Shown here: one piece after another, positions 9,327 through 18,131 of the stretch
Layout: every line of letters begins with the position of its first letter
Position numbering within the stretch: the first letter of the stretch is position 1
Assembly (NCBI RefSeq): GCF_019746665.1
Contig: NZ_JAIERS010000006.1
Span: forward strand, 186,001 to 250,000
Direction of reading: 5' to 3'
DNA: 64,000 bases
Source of the DNA: Sphingomonas sp.
Lineage (GTDB): Bacteria > Pseudomonadota > Alphaproteobacteria > Sphingomonadales > Sphingomonadaceae
Made by a program: the position numbers and the translations under genes
The notes under the pieces: generated by a model
Told to the model about the DNA's origin: nothing
What the model saw: only the letters and a program-made list of their open reading frames with translations
Databases searched by the model: none

Positions 9327-9997
9327 GAGTCGCGGTCCTCCGCCCCGAGCCGGGCAATGCCGATACCTGCGCGCGCCTGACCGTCCTGGGCCATGACCCG
9401 ATCGCGCTGCCGCTGTTCGCGGTGGCGCCGATCGCCTGGACGCCGCCCGGGGGCGACTATGACGGACTGCTGCTCACCAGCGCCAACGCGCCGCGCCATG
9501 CCGGGCCGAGGCTCGCGCGATACGCCACGCTTCCCGTGCTCGCCGTCGGGGCGGCGACGGCGGCGGCGGCGCGGGCGGCGGGGCTGGCAGTGGCGCGCGT
9601 CGGCACCGGCGATGCCGCCGCGTTGCTCGCCGAGCCGCACGGCTGTTCGCGGCTGCTGCATCTGGGCGGGGAGGCGACGACGGTTGCCGTCGGCGGGCCG
9701 GTCGCCGCCTCGGTGCCGATCTATGCCAACAGCCCCTGCGAGGTAGCCCCCGCGCGGATTTTGGCACTCGCCGGGGCGCTGGTGCTGCTCCACGCACCTA
9801 GCGCGGCGCGCCGCTTCGCGGAACTCGCCGATCAGGCCGGGCTCGATCGCCGGCAGGTGGCGCTCGCGGCGCTCAGCCCCGCGATCGCCGGTGCCGCCGG
9901 CGCGGGCTGGGCCGAGCTTCGCGTCGCGGCGGCCCCCAACGAGCCCGCATTGCTGCGATTGACCGCGCCCGCCTGCCCGCCGATAAGCGAAGCATGA
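9323..9997 (+). CDS. hemD: uroporphyrinogen-III synthase
   Basis: 224 aa. It follows hemC with a GTGA overlap and has the weakly conserved HemD pattern: RVAVLRPEPGNADTCARL at the start, GLLLTSANAPRH in the first domain, and a C-terminal LAALSPAIAGAAGAGWAEL segment. It cyclises hydroxymethylbilane to uroporphyrinogen III. HemD proteins are poorly conserved, so the call rests on pattern plus position. Its stop overlaps the ATG of the next gene (ATGA). Confidence 0.9.
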   Translation: MRVAVLRPEPGNADTCARLTVLGHDPIALPLFAVAPIAWTPPGGDYDGLLLTSANAPRHAGPRLARYATLPVLAVGAATAAAARAAGLAVARVGTGDAAALLAEPHGCSRLLHLGGEATTVAVGGPVAASVPIYANSPCEVAPARILALAGALVLLHAPSAARRFAELADQAGLDRRQVALAALSPAIAGAAGAGWAELRVAAAPNEPALLRLTAPACPPISEA

Positions 9998-10902
9998 TCG
10001 AGCCGCCGCCCGAAAGCCTGAAGCGACGCTCGCGCGCGGCGCTGTGGATCGCGCTGCTGGCGTTCGTGATCGGCACCGCGGTGACTTTGGTGTTCGTCAA
10101 ATATTACGCCCGCTATCTGCCGAGCGCGATGCAGCCCGAGGCCGCCGCCGTCGCGCCCGCGCCGAGCGGCTTCGTTCCCCCACCCGAACGCGGCTTGACC
10201 GCGCCGAGCCCGGATAGCGACGCGCTCACCGCGCGCCAGGCGAATCTCGCCGCCGAGCTGGCGACGCTGGAGGCGCGCGCGGGTGCGGTCGATCGCGAGG
10301 CACTGGCGGCCGCTTCCAATGCCGGGCGCGCCGAAAGCCTGTTGCTCGCCTTCGCGGCGCGCCGGGCGATCGATCGCGGGGTCGGGCTCGGGCTGCTGGA
10401 GCAGGGGTTGCGCGAGCGGTTCGCCGCCAGCCAGCCGCGCGCGGTCGCGGTGGTGCTCGGCACCGCGCGCACGCCGGTGACGCTGGAGGATTTGCGGCTG
10501 GGGCTCGAGACGCTGGCGCCCGAGCTGACCAGCGGGGTGCGCGATCTAGGGGTGATGGCGGCGATCCAGCGCGAGATCGCCGGGCTGATCGTGATCCGCC
10601 GCGCCGGCTCGCCCTCGCCGCGCCCGGTCGATCGCATGGCGCGGGCGCGGCGCGCGCTCGATGCCGGGCAGGTCGAGGTCGCGCTGGCCGAGGTCCGCCG
10701 CCTGCCGGGCGCGGCGCGCGCGACGAGCTGGATCGCGGCGGCCCAGCGCTATGTCAGCGCGCATCAGGCGCTCGATCAGCTCGAACTGGCGGCGCTGAGT
10801 ACGCCGGTGATGCCGGTTCAGCTCGCCGCGCCGATCGCCGCTGCGCCAACGACTCCCGCCCCGGCGCAACCCGCGCCCGCCGCTCCGGCGCCGACCCGTT
10901 AA
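9994..10902 (+). CDS. Mic60/mitofilin-like inner-membrane protein (COG4223-like)
   Basis: 302 aa: basic N-terminus (KRRSRA), one membrane helix at about 16-36, a Pro/Ala linker (about 45-70), a helical segment likely to form coiled coil (about 75-105) and a helical C-terminal domain ending EVRRLPGAARATSWIAAAQRYV. The position directly behind hemC-hemD with an ATGA overlap is where alphaproteobacterial Mic60 homologues are found; Mic60 shapes inner-membrane invaginations and contacts with the outer membrane. The family assignment is from topology, C-terminal pattern and synteny, not from an alignment. Its stop shares TTAA with convergent DUF72. Confidence 0.7.
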   Translation: MIEPPPESLKRRSRAALWIALLAFVIGTAVTLVFVKYYARYLPSAMQPEAAAVAPAPSGFVPPPERGLTAPSPDSDALTARQANLAAELATLEARAGAVDREALAAASNAGRAESLLLAFAARRAIDRGVGLGLLEQGLRERFAASQPRAVAVVLGTARTPVTLEDLRLGLETLAPELTSGVRDLGVMAAIQREIAGLIVIRRAGSPSPRPVDRMARARRALDAGQVEVALAEVRRLPGAARATSWIAAAQRYVSAHQALDQLELAALSTPVMPVQLAAPIAAAPTTPAPAQPAPAAPAPTR

Positions 10903-11696
10903 ACGCCCAGTCGCGCGCGCAGGGCGAGCGCGACCGCCGGTGCCTTGGGCTTGTGGCCGTTGATCGCGAAGATGAAGGTTTCGCGCGGGCTCACCGGGGC
11001 TGGGTCCGGCGCCGCATAGGGCAGGCCCACGGGGCTCTCGCCGCGCGCCCAGCCCCGCGCCGCCTCGGCCCAGCGATCGAGTTCGGCGGGGTCATAGCCC
11101 GCTTCCGCTTCCGCCCGCGCGTTCTCCAGCCGGGCATAGACGAAATCGCCCGAAACATCGGCGATCGCCGGGTATTCGGCCGAATCGGCGAAGACGATCC
11201 CCACCCCCGCCGCGCGGCACAGCGCGACGAATTCGGGCACCGCGAAGCTCGCATGGCGCACCTGCACCGCATGGCGCAGCGGCGCCCCCGCGTGCGTGCG
11301 CGGCAACAGCGCGAGGAAGGCGCCGAAATCGTCCGCGTCGAACGCTTTGGTCGCCATGAACTGCCACAGGATCGGCCCCAGCTTGTCACCCAGCTCGACG
11401 ATCCCCTGCCCCACGAACCGCTCCACCGACTCGCCCGCCTCGGCGAGCACCTTGCGGTTGGTGCAGAAGCGAGAGGCCTTGAGCGTGTAGACGAACCCAT
11501 CGGGCGCCACCTTCGCCCAATTCGCGAAGGTCGTCGGTGTCTGGCTGCGATAATAGGTCGCGTTCACCTCGATCGCGCTCATCGCCCGCGTCGCGTGATG
11601 CTGTTCCTGCTTCTTGGGCAGGTCGGCGGGGTAGAAAGTCTCGCGCCAGGGCTCGTAGCTCCAGCCGCCAATGCCGATGCGAATCGCGCTGCTCAT
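10899..11696 (-). CDS. DUF72 family protein (YecE-like)
   Basis: 265 aa TIM-barrel-like protein with the DUF72 marks: RIGIGGWSYEPWRETFYP at the start, EVNATYYRSQTPTTF, the FVYTLKASRF strand, LGPILWQF and the C-terminal ARLENAR. The family function is unknown. It is monocistronic on the minus strand; its stop and that of the Mic60-like gene share the palindrome TTAA (10899-10902). Confidence 0.93.
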   Translation of the reverse strand: MSSAIRIGIGGWSYEPWRETFYPADLPKKQEQHHATRAMSAIEVNATYYRSQTPTTFANWAKVAPDGFVYTLKASRFCTNRKVLAEAGESVERFVGQGIVELGDKLGPILWQFMATKAFDADDFGAFLALLPRTHAGAPLRHAVQVRHASFAVPEFVALCRAAGVGIVFADSAEYPAIADVSGDFVYARLENARAEAEAGYDPAELDRWAEAARGWARGESPVGLPYAAPDPAPVSPRETFIFAINGHKPKAPAVALALRARLGV

Positions 11697-11772
11697 GCGC
11701 GGCAGGCTAGGCTGGGGCGGGCGGCTTGTCTCGCCGCTTGGCCGGGCCTAGCCTCGGCGCGAGGGGAAGGCG

Positions 11773-12708
11773 ATGCGGGCGCGATGGATGCTGGCCTTGG
11801 TGCTGCTCGGGGCTTGCGCGCCGCGCGACGAGGTGTGCGTCGCGCCCGAAAAGCTCGCCACGCAAAGCCAGGGCGGCCTGCGCTGGGTGTCCGGGGGCAG
11901 CTATCGGCTGGGCGGCCCGGCGTTGCGCGGCGAGGAGGGGCCGGAGCGCGTCGTGACGCTTCCCGGCTTCTGGATCGGGCAAACCGAGGTGACCAACGCC
12001 CAGTTCGCGCGCTTCGTCGCGGCGACCGGCTACAAGACGCTCGCCGAACGCGCGCCCGATCCGCGCGACTATCCCGGCGTGCCGGCGGCGCGGCTGGTGC
12101 CCTCGTCGCTGGTGTTCGTCGGGCTCGCGGAGGGCGGCCCCTGGCAGGTGATGCCGGGCGCCGATTGGCGCCATCCCGAGGGGCCGGGATCGAGCTTATC
12201 CGGGCGGATGCAGCTGCCGGTCGTGCATATCGGCCAGGCCGATGCGCTCGCTTATGCGCGCTGGGCCGGCGGCGATTTGCCGAGCGAGGATGAATGGGAA
12301 GTCGCGGCGCGGGGCGGTCTGGTCCATGCCCGCTACAGCTGGGGCGACGCGGCGCCGGGCGGCGAGGGCGGGCTTAAGCCCCGCGCCAATGTCTGGCAGG
12401 GCGCCTTCCCGGTCGAGGACAAGGGCGGCGACGGCTATCGCGCGCGCGTGGCGCCGGTCGCCTGCTTTCCGCCCAATGGCTATGGGCTGTACGACATGGC
12501 GGGCAATGTGTGGGAATGGACCCGCTCGCCGATCCCCGAAGCGATGCGGGCCGGGGCGGACCGGGGCGCGCATCTGATCAAGGGCGGTTCCTACCTGTGC
12601 GCCGACAATTATTGCTACCGCTACCGCCCCGCCGCCCGCTCGGCCGGGCCGGCGGATGGCGGCGCGTCGCATATCGGCTTTCGGATCGTGAAGCAGGCTG
12701 GGCGCTAG
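11773..12708 (+). CDS. formylglycine-generating enzyme (SUMF1/FGE-sulfatase family), lipoprotein
   Basis: 311 aa. LLGAC with Cys15 is a lipobox, so it is probably a lipoprotein facing the periplasm. The FGE-sulfatase domain spans about 36-308, with TEVTNAQFARFV, LPSEDEWEVAARGG and NVWEWT. Unlike many SUMF1-domain relatives it keeps the two cysteines of true FGE: GGSYLCADNYCYRYRPAARS has Cys276 and Cys281 with the five-residue spacing seen in human FGE. It should oxidise a sulfatase active-site Cys to formylglycine; no sulfatase gene is in this window. Its stop shares CTAG with the convergent gene. Confidence 0.85.
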   Translation: MRARWMLALVLLGACAPRDEVCVAPEKLATQSQGGLRWVSGGSYRLGGPALRGEEGPERVVTLPGFWIGQTEVTNAQFARFVAATGYKTLAERAPDPRDYPGVPAARLVPSSLVFVGLAEGGPWQVMPGADWRHPEGPGSSLSGRMQLPVVHIGQADALAYARWAGGDLPSEDEWEVAARGGLVHARYSWGDAAPGGEGGLKPRANVWQGAFPVEDKGGDGYRARVAPVACFPPNGYGLYDMAGNVWEWTRSPIPEAMRAGADRGAHLIKGGSYLCADNYCYRYRPAARSAGPADGGASHIGFRIVKQAGR

Positions 12709-13085
12709 AGGCAGCCCGCCTCCTCCACCGTGGCGCTTGCCGTGGCCAGCCGACCGCCGTGCGCGGTCCAAGTCACCTCAATCCCCTCGCTGCAGGGTAG
12801 GGACTCGATCAATCGTCGCGCGACGCCGGGCTGCTCAATGACGAAGCGATTGTACGCCAGCCATTGGCGAAGTTCGGTTTCCGGTGTGCCGGGCGGGAAA
12901 TGCGCGCGAAACCGCGCCGACGGCTGTTTCCAATGCGCGTCGCTTAGCAACGCCGGACGTCCTGCGCCGGTGAGGATGGCGATCGCGAATAAAACCCCCC
13001 GTAAATTCGCGAGGACCAAACCGGCCAAGGCGATCAGGATGATGCCTATCGGCAGGACAAACTTTCGCCTAAGCCAGCTCGTCAC
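12705..13085 (-). CDS. hypothetical membrane-anchored protein
   Basis: 126 aa, not recognised. Residues about 8-40 are hydrophobic (one or two membrane passes), followed by a soluble domain of about 80 residues with two cysteines (SLPCSEG and the terminal EAGCL) that could form a disulfide. The GTG start at 13085 overlaps the 3' end of crtZ by 17 bases, so it is probably translated from the crtZ mRNA. Its GC content seems slightly lower than that of its neighbours. Confidence 0.6.
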   Translation of the reverse strand: MTSWLRRKFVLPIGIILIALAGLVLANLRGVLFAIAILTGAGRPALLSDAHWKQPSARFRAHFPPGTPETELRQWLAYNRFVIEQPGVARRLIESLPCSEGIEVTWTAHGGRLATASATVEEAGCL

Positions 13086-13593
13086 GCGCCTCCGCCCGCT
13101 CCCTCGGCGCGCGCACCCCGGCCCGGTCGCGCGCCTTGAGTTGCGCCTTCAGCACTTCGGGCTTGGGCGCGATCAGGAAGCCGAAGCTTACGGTGCCTTG
13201 CTTGGTCTCGACCACGTGGTGCAGCCGGTGCGCCTGGACGATCCGCTTCATATAGGCCGAGCGCGCGACATAGCGGTTGGGCCAGCGCTGATGGACGATG
13301 ATGTCATGAAAGCCGAGATAGATCGCGCCATAGGCGGCGATGCCGGCGCCGACCCAGGTCGCCCAGGCCCCCCAGGCGCCGCTCGTGCCCATCACCAGCA
13401 GCGTGATCGAAGGCGCGGCGAAGATCACGAAATACAGGTCGTTCAGCTCCCAAAAGCCAGTGCGCGGGGCATGGTGGCTCTTGTGCAGGAACCAGCCGGG
13501 GCCGTGCATGATCCAGCGATGCGCGACATAGGCCCAGCCCTCCATCAGCGCGACGGTTAGCAGGAACAACAAGATGCCAAGGCCGATCGACAT
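13069..13593 (-). CDS. crtZ: beta-carotene hydroxylase, CrtZ type
   Basis: 174 aa integral membrane di-iron hydroxylase adding 3-OH groups to beta-ionone rings, producing zeaxanthin-type yellow carotenoids. It shows the fatty-acid-hydroxylase histidine boxes: HRWIMH, HKSHH, HDIIVH and HRLHH, between hydrophobic helices. I chose ATG 13593 with GGGGG just upstream; an in-frame ATG at 13632 adds 13 residues. It is divergent from sucC and no other carotenoid gene is nearby. Confidence 0.9.
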   Translation of the reverse strand: MSIGLGILLFLLTVALMEGWAYVAHRWIMHGPGWFLHKSHHAPRTGFWELNDLYFVIFAAPSITLLVMGTSGAWGAWATWVGAGIAAYGAIYLGFHDIIVHQRWPNRYVARSAYMKRIVQAHRLHHVVETKQGTVSFGFLIAPKPEVLKAQLKARDRAGVRAPRERAEARDELA

Positions 13594-13701
13594 GCCCCCG
13601 ATATAGGCGCTGCGTCCGCGCTTGGCGAGCATCTGGATTCATCCGTCCCGCTGTGCTTATGGAGGGCGGCATTCCTCAGTTTCGAAAAAGGTGCGGCGCG
13701 C

Positions 13702-14901
13702 ATGAACATCCACGAATACCAGGCCAAGGAACTGCTCGCGAAGTTCGGCGCGCCGGTGCCGGCGGGCTATGCCGCGATGAGCGTCGAGGAAGCCGTTGCC
13801 GCCGCCAGCAAGCTGCCCGGGCCGCTTTACGTGGTGAAGGCGCAGATCCATGCCGGCGGGCGCGGCAAGGGCAAGTTCAAGGAACTCCCCGCCGAGGCCA
13901 AGGGCGGCGTGCGCCTGGCGAAGACGCTCGACGAGGTGCGCGCGCACGCCACCGAAATGCTCGGCAACACCCTCGTCACCGTCCAGACCGGCGAGCATGG
14001 CAAGCAGGTCAACCGGCTCTACGTGACCGATGGGGTGGACATCGCCAAGGAATTCTACCTGGCGCTACTGGTCAACCGCGCGAGCGGGCGCATCGCGATG
14101 GTCGCCTCGACCGAGGGCGGCGTCGACATCGAGACGGTGGCGCACGAGACTCCCGAAAAGATCACCACGATCGACATCGATCCCGCGACGGGCTTCATGC
14201 CCCATCATGGCCGCGCGGTGGCGGCGGCGCTGGCGCTGACCGGCGATCTGGCGAAGCAGGCCGCCTCGGTCGCGTCGAAGCTCTACGCCGCCTTCCTCGG
14301 CACCGATGCCAGCCAGATCGAGATCAACCCGCTCGCGGTGACCGAACAGGGCCAGCTGGTGGTGCTCGACGCCAAGGTGAATTTCGATTCGAACGCGATG
14401 TTCCGCCACAAGGATCTGGCCGAGCTGCGCGACGAAACCGAGGAAGACCCTATGGAGCTGGAGGCGAGCAAGTACGATCTCGCTTATATCAAGCTTGATG
14501 GCGATATCGGCTGCATGGTCAACGGCGCCGGCCTCGCGATGGCGACGATGGACATCATCAAGCTCAACGGCATGTTCCCGGCGAACTTCCTCGACGTCGG
14601 CGGCGGCGCGAGCAAGGAAAAGGTGACGGCGGCGTTCAAGATCATCCTCAGCGATCCGGCGGTGAAAGGCATTCTCGTCAACATCTTCGGCGGCATCATG
14701 CGTTGCGACATCATCGCCGAAGGGATCGTCGCGGCGGCGAAGGAAGTGAATTTGCAGGTGCCGCTGGTGGTGCGGCTCGAAGGCACCAATGTCGCGCAGG
14801 GCAAGGAAATTCTCGCCAATTCGGGCCTGGCGATCGTGCCCGCCAACGACCTAGGCGACGCCGCGCAAAAGATCGTCGCGGAGGTGAAGAAGGCGGCGTG
14901 A
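13702..14901 (+). CDS. sucC: succinyl-CoA synthetase (ADP-forming) beta subunit
   Basis: 399 aa subunit of the TCA-cycle ligase that makes ATP or GTP from succinyl-CoA. It starts [16 protein letters not shown], contains the ATP-grasp segment [26 protein letters not shown] and the CoA-ligase C-domain with [10 protein letters not shown]. Length and ends match the family exactly. The usual partner sucD does not follow; a 247-base repeat-filled gap and then etfB come next. Confidence 0.97.
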   Translation: MNIHEYQAKELLAKFGAPVPAGYAAMSVEEAVAAASKLPGPLYVVKAQIHAGGRGKGKFKELPAEAKGGVRLAKTLDEVRAHATEMLGNTLVTVQTGEHGKQVNRLYVTDGVDIAKEFYLALLVNRASGRIAMVASTEGGVDIETVAHETPEKITTIDIDPATGFMPHHGRAVAAALALTGDLAKQAASVASKLYAAFLGTDASQIEINPLAVTEQGQLVVLDAKVNFDSNAMFRHKDLAELRDETEEDPMELEASKYDLAYIKLDGDIGCMVNGAGLAMATMDIIKLNGMFPANFLDVGGGASKEKVTAAFKIILSDPAVKGILVNIFGGIMRCDIIAEGIVAAAKEVNLQVPLVVRLEGTNVAQGKEILANSGLAIVPANDLGDAAQKIVAEVKKAA

Positions 14902-14910
14902 GCCGTTTGT

Positions 14911-15087
14911 CCTTCTCCCCCCATGGGGGAGAAGGATACGCAGCCTTGGACCGGCTTCAGCCGGGCCTAGGCGAAGTTGGATGAGGGCGCGGTCCCACGG
15001 ATCGCGCCGACCCCTCACCCAGCTCCGACTAGGCGGCAGAGCCGCCAAGTCTGCGCAACCCTCTCCCCTGCGCGGCAGGGGCGAGGG
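14911..15087. repeat. REPIN-like pair of long palindromic units after sucC
   Basis: Two 77-base units of one family lie head to head (14911-14987 reversed, 15011-15087 forward). Each has an outer stem (CCTTCTCCCCC/GGGGGAGAAGG at 14911-14935; CCCTCTCCCCTG with one mismatch at 15059-15087), an inner stem (GGCGGC aga GCCGCC at 15032-15046) and a CCCTCA(C/T)CCA end. The element fills the sucC-etfB gap and may attenuate readthrough. No protein-coding signal is seen. Confidence 0.75.
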
Positions 15088-15148
15088 ACTGGGAGATGAT
15101 CGGACCTTTCCTCCCCAGGATAGGGTTCGAAATGCAGGAAGGAAGCAG

Positions 15149-15898
15149 ATGAAGGTCCTGGTCCCCGTCAAGCGTGTGCTTGACTATAACGTAAAGCCCC
15201 GCGTGAAGGCGGATGGTTCGGGCGTCGATCTCGCCAACGTCAAGATGTCGATGAACCCGTTCGACGAGATCGCGGTCGAAGAAGCGATCCGCCTGAAGGA
15301 AAAGGGCGTCGCGACCGAGGTGATCGCGGTGTCGGTCGGCGAGGCCAAGGCGCAGGAAACGCTGCGCACCGCGCTCGCGATGGGCGCCGATCGCGCGATC
15401 CTCGTCACGCATGACGGCCCGGTCGAGCCGCTGTCGGTCGCCAAGATTCTCGCCAAGATCGCCGCCGAGGAAGCCCCCGGCCTCGTGATCCTGGGCAAGC
15501 AGGCGATCGACGACGACAACAACCAGACCGGGCAGATGCTCGCGGCGCTCACCGGCTGGGCGCAGGGCACCTTCGCCTCCAAGGTCGAGGTCGAGGGCGA
15601 GCACGTCTCGGTCACGCGCGAAGTCGATGGCGGGCTGGAAACGGTGCGGCTGAAGCTGCCGGCGATCGTCACCACCGATCTGCGCCTCAACGAGCCGCGC
15701 TATGCCTCGCTGCCCAACATCATGAAGGCGAAGTCGAAGCCGCTCGCGCAGAAGACGCCGGCCGATTACGGCGTCGACGTCACGCCGCGCCTGAGCGTGG
15801 TGAAAGTGGTCGAGCCCGCCAAGCGCCAGGCCGGCGAGAAGGTGCCGGATGTCGATACGCTGGTGATGAAGCTCAAGGCGATGGGAGTGGCCAAGTGA
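15149..15898 (+). CDS. etfB: electron transfer flavoprotein beta subunit
   Basis: 249 aa. It starts [20 protein letters not shown] and contains [26 protein letters not shown] and the ETF-beta signature region with [13 protein letters not shown]. With EtfA it carries electrons from acyl-CoA dehydrogenases (such as the one at 62091-63233) to ETF-ubiquinone oxidoreductase. GGAAGGAAG precedes ATG 15149. Its stop overlaps the GTG of etfA. Confidence 0.97.
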   Translation: MKVLVPVKRVLDYNVKPRVKADGSGVDLANVKMSMNPFDEIAVEEAIRLKEKGVATEVIAVSVGEAKAQETLRTALAMGADRAILVTHDGPVEPLSVAKILAKIAAEEAPGLVILGKQAIDDDNNQTGQMLAALTGWAQGTFASKVEVEGEHVSVTREVDGGLETVRLKLPAIVTTDLRLNEPRYASLPNIMKAKSKPLAQKTPADYGVDVTPRLSVVKVVEPAKRQAGEKVPDVDTLVMKLKAMGVAK

Positions 15899-16824
15899 AG
15901 ACGCTGGTTTGGGTCGAGCATGACGGCGAGACCGTCAAGGACGCAACGCTCGCGGCGGTGACCGCGGCGGGCAAGCTGGGCGAGGTTCACCTGCTGGTCG
16001 CGGGCGCGGGCGTCGGCGGGGTGGCGCAAGCCGCCGCGAAGATAGCGGGCGTTGGCAAGGTGCATGTCGCGGACGACGCGGCCTATGGCCATGCGCTCGC
16101 CGAGAATGTCGCGCCCTTGGTCGCTGCCTTGATGGCCGAGCATGACGCTTTCGTCGCACCCGCCACCACCAACGGCAAGAACATCGCGCCGCGCGTCGCC
16201 GCCTTGCTCGACGTGATGCAGATTTCGGAAATCCTGTCGGTGGAGGACGCCAAGACCTTCACCCGCCCGATCTATGCCGGCAACGCGATCGCGACGGTGA
16301 CCACGTCGGACGCCAAGCTGGTGCTGACGGTGCGCACCACCGCGTTCGAGAAGGCGGCGGCCGAGGGCGGCAGCGCGGGCGTGGAGCCGGTGAGCGGCGC
16401 GGGCGATCAGGGCCTGTCGACGCACGTCTCGTCCGAACTCGCCAAATCGGCGCGTCCGGAGCTGACCAGCGCGAAGATCATCGTCTCGGGCGGGCGTGCC
16501 CTCCAGAATAGCGAGAATTTCCACACGCTGATCGAACCCCTTGCCGACAAGCTCGGCGCGGCGGTGGGCGCGAGCCGCGCGGCGGTCGATGCCGGCTATG
16601 TGCCGAACGATTATCAGGTGGGGCAGACCGGCAAGATCGTCGCGCCCGAAGTCTATGTCGCGGTCGGCATTTCGGGGGCCATCCAGCATTTGGCCGGGAT
16701 GAAGGACTCGAAAACGATCATCGCGATCAACAAGGACGAGGACGCACCGATCTTCCAGGTGGCGGACATCGGCCTGGTCGGCGATCTGTTCAAGCTGGTG
16801 CCGGAACTGACCGAGAAATTGTGA
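15895..16824 (+). CDS. etfA: electron transfer flavoprotein alpha subunit
   Basis: 309 aa FAD-binding subunit. The N-terminal domain begins [11 protein letters not shown]; the C-terminal FAD domain has [42 protein letters not shown] and [16 protein letters not shown], all diagnostic. GTG start at 15895 overlaps etfB. Its own stop overlaps the GTG of a third gene, an unusual addition to the etf operon. Confidence 0.97.
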   Translation: MKTLVWVEHDGETVKDATLAAVTAAGKLGEVHLLVAGAGVGGVAQAAAKIAGVGKVHVADDAAYGHALAENVAPLVAALMAEHDAFVAPATTNGKNIAPRVAALLDVMQISEILSVEDAKTFTRPIYAGNAIATVTTSDAKLVLTVRTTAFEKAAAEGGSAGVEPVSGAGDQGLSTHVSSELAKSARPELTSAKIIVSGGRALQNSENFHTLIEPLADKLGAAVGASRAAVDAGYVPNDYQVGQTGKIVAPEVYVAVGISGAIQHLAGMKDSKTIIAINKDEDAPIFQVADIGLVGDLFKLVPELTEKL

Positions 16825-17483
16825 GCCTGGCGACGACGCTGGCAAAGGAAGGGGCGGTCCGGCTCGATCGGGCCGCCCTTGCTTTGTTGCCGGCGCTCGA
16901 GGCGGCCTTGGCCGATCTCGCGCCCGATCGGGCGGGCATCCGGCTCTGGGACCGGGCGCCGCTCGCCGCGTTGCTGGACGGACCGATTGGGGAGATTGCC
17001 CGCACGCTCCTACCGGGCGCACAGCCGGTGCGCGCCCTGCTGTTCAACAAAACCGCCGAGACCAATTGGGCACTCGGCTGGCATCAGGACCGCACCATCG
17101 CGGTGCGCGCGCGCCACGACGTGCCGGGCTTTGGTGCCTGGACGGTGAAGTCGGGTACCCTCCATGTCGAGCCGCTCTTCGCGCTGATCGAGCGGATGCT
17201 GACGCTGCGCGTGCATCTCGATTCGGTCGACGCCGACAATGCGCCTTTATTGGTCGCGCTCGGCACGCATCGGTTGGGACGGATCGAGGATGGCGCGATC
17301 GCGGCGACCGTCGCGGGCGCGCCGACGATCGCTTGCACGGCCGATGCGGGGGATGTTTGGGCCTATGCGACCCCCATCCTCCACGCCTCCGACATGGCCC
17401 GCAGCCCCGGCGCGCGGCGGGTGCTCCAAGTCGATTACAGCGCCGACACGCTGCCCCCGCCGCTCGCCTGGCGGGGCGTTTGA
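16821..17483 (+). CDS. phytanoyl-CoA dioxygenase (PhyH)-like Fe(II)/2-oxoglutarate oxygenase
   Basis: 220 aa. The 2-His-1-carboxylate iron triad is readable as WHQD (His88, Asp90) and distal His188 in ILHASD, followed by Arg199/Arg200 that could bind 2-oxoglutarate; [10 protein letters not shown] precedes the distal His as in PhyH proteins. It overlaps etfA (GTGA), so it is co-translated with the ETF subunits; whether it acts on an acyl-CoA is unknown. It ends 4 bases from convergent DUF302. Confidence 0.75.
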   Translation: MSLATTLAKEGAVRLDRAALALLPALEAALADLAPDRAGIRLWDRAPLAALLDGPIGEIARTLLPGAQPVRALLFNKTAETNWALGWHQDRTIAVRARHDVPGFGAWTVKSGTLHVEPLFALIERMLTLRVHLDSVDADNAPLLVALGTHRLGRIEDGAIAATVAGAPTIACTADAGDVWAYATPILHASDMARSPGARRVLQVDYSADTLPPPLAWRGV

Positions 17484-17487
17484 CGCC

Positions 17488-17979
17488 TTACTTCGTCGCC
17501 CCTGCCTTCGCCACCGAGCCCGAGACTTCCGTCGCCATCTTGAACTGCGCGTCGCGATTGGTGATGCCATAGCGCTTGGCGGTGAAGGCGAAATCGTTCC
17601 AGGCGATCCACACGCTGCCATCGGCGTCCTCGGTCACCAGCATCCGCACCGGCCAGGCGAGGCCGGCGATCGGGTTCGCGGTCAAGAACTGGATGCCGAG
17701 CGGCGGGTTGCCGAACTCGACCAGGGTCGAGCGGCGCAGCGTGATCCCCGCCCCCTTGGCGAGCGCCTGCTGATCGATGGCGCCGAACCACATCACCCCC
17801 TTCGCCGCCACGTCCGCCTTGATCTTGGCGAGGGTGGTGTCGAAATCATTCGCGCTCTGGAGCTTGAGCACGCCTTGGCCGCTCGCGGTGCGCGCCGGGG
17901 GCTGCGCTTCGGCGGTCTGGGCGAGCAGCGGGGCGGGCATCAGCAGCGTGGCGGCGGCGAGCAGCGGGGTGCGAATCAT
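17488..17979 (-). CDS. DUF302 domain protein, exported
   Basis: 163 aa. A cleavable signal peptide is clear (RTPLLAAATLLMPAPLLAQ), so the protein is periplasmic. The remainder (about 40-155) is a DUF302 domain: NDFDTTLAKIKADVAAKGV, FGNPPLGIQFLTANPIAGLAWP and VWIAWNDFAF. The family folds like the TT1751 protein and has no agreed function. Upstream, about 150 bases separate it from the divergent cyclophilin gene. Confidence 0.88.
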   Translation of the reverse strand: MIRTPLLAAATLLMPAPLLAQTAEAQPPARTASGQGVLKLQSANDFDTTLAKIKADVAAKGVMWFGAIDQQALAKGAGITLRRSTLVEFGNPPLGIQFLTANPIAGLAWPVRMLVTEDADGSVWIAWNDFAFTAKRYGITNRDAQFKMATEVSGSVAKAGATK

Positions 17980-18131
17980 GGGGGTCTCCTTGCAGATACT
18001 TGCGGGCTAACCCCGGGCCGCCACTGCTGCTTCCCGAAATTTGCTGCGCCGCCGCACGGGCCAACCGGGCTGGGCAGCCGTGCTGGGGCTTGCTAGCCTT
18101 GCGCCCGTCACTCGTCGCGAAAGGCGTCCGC

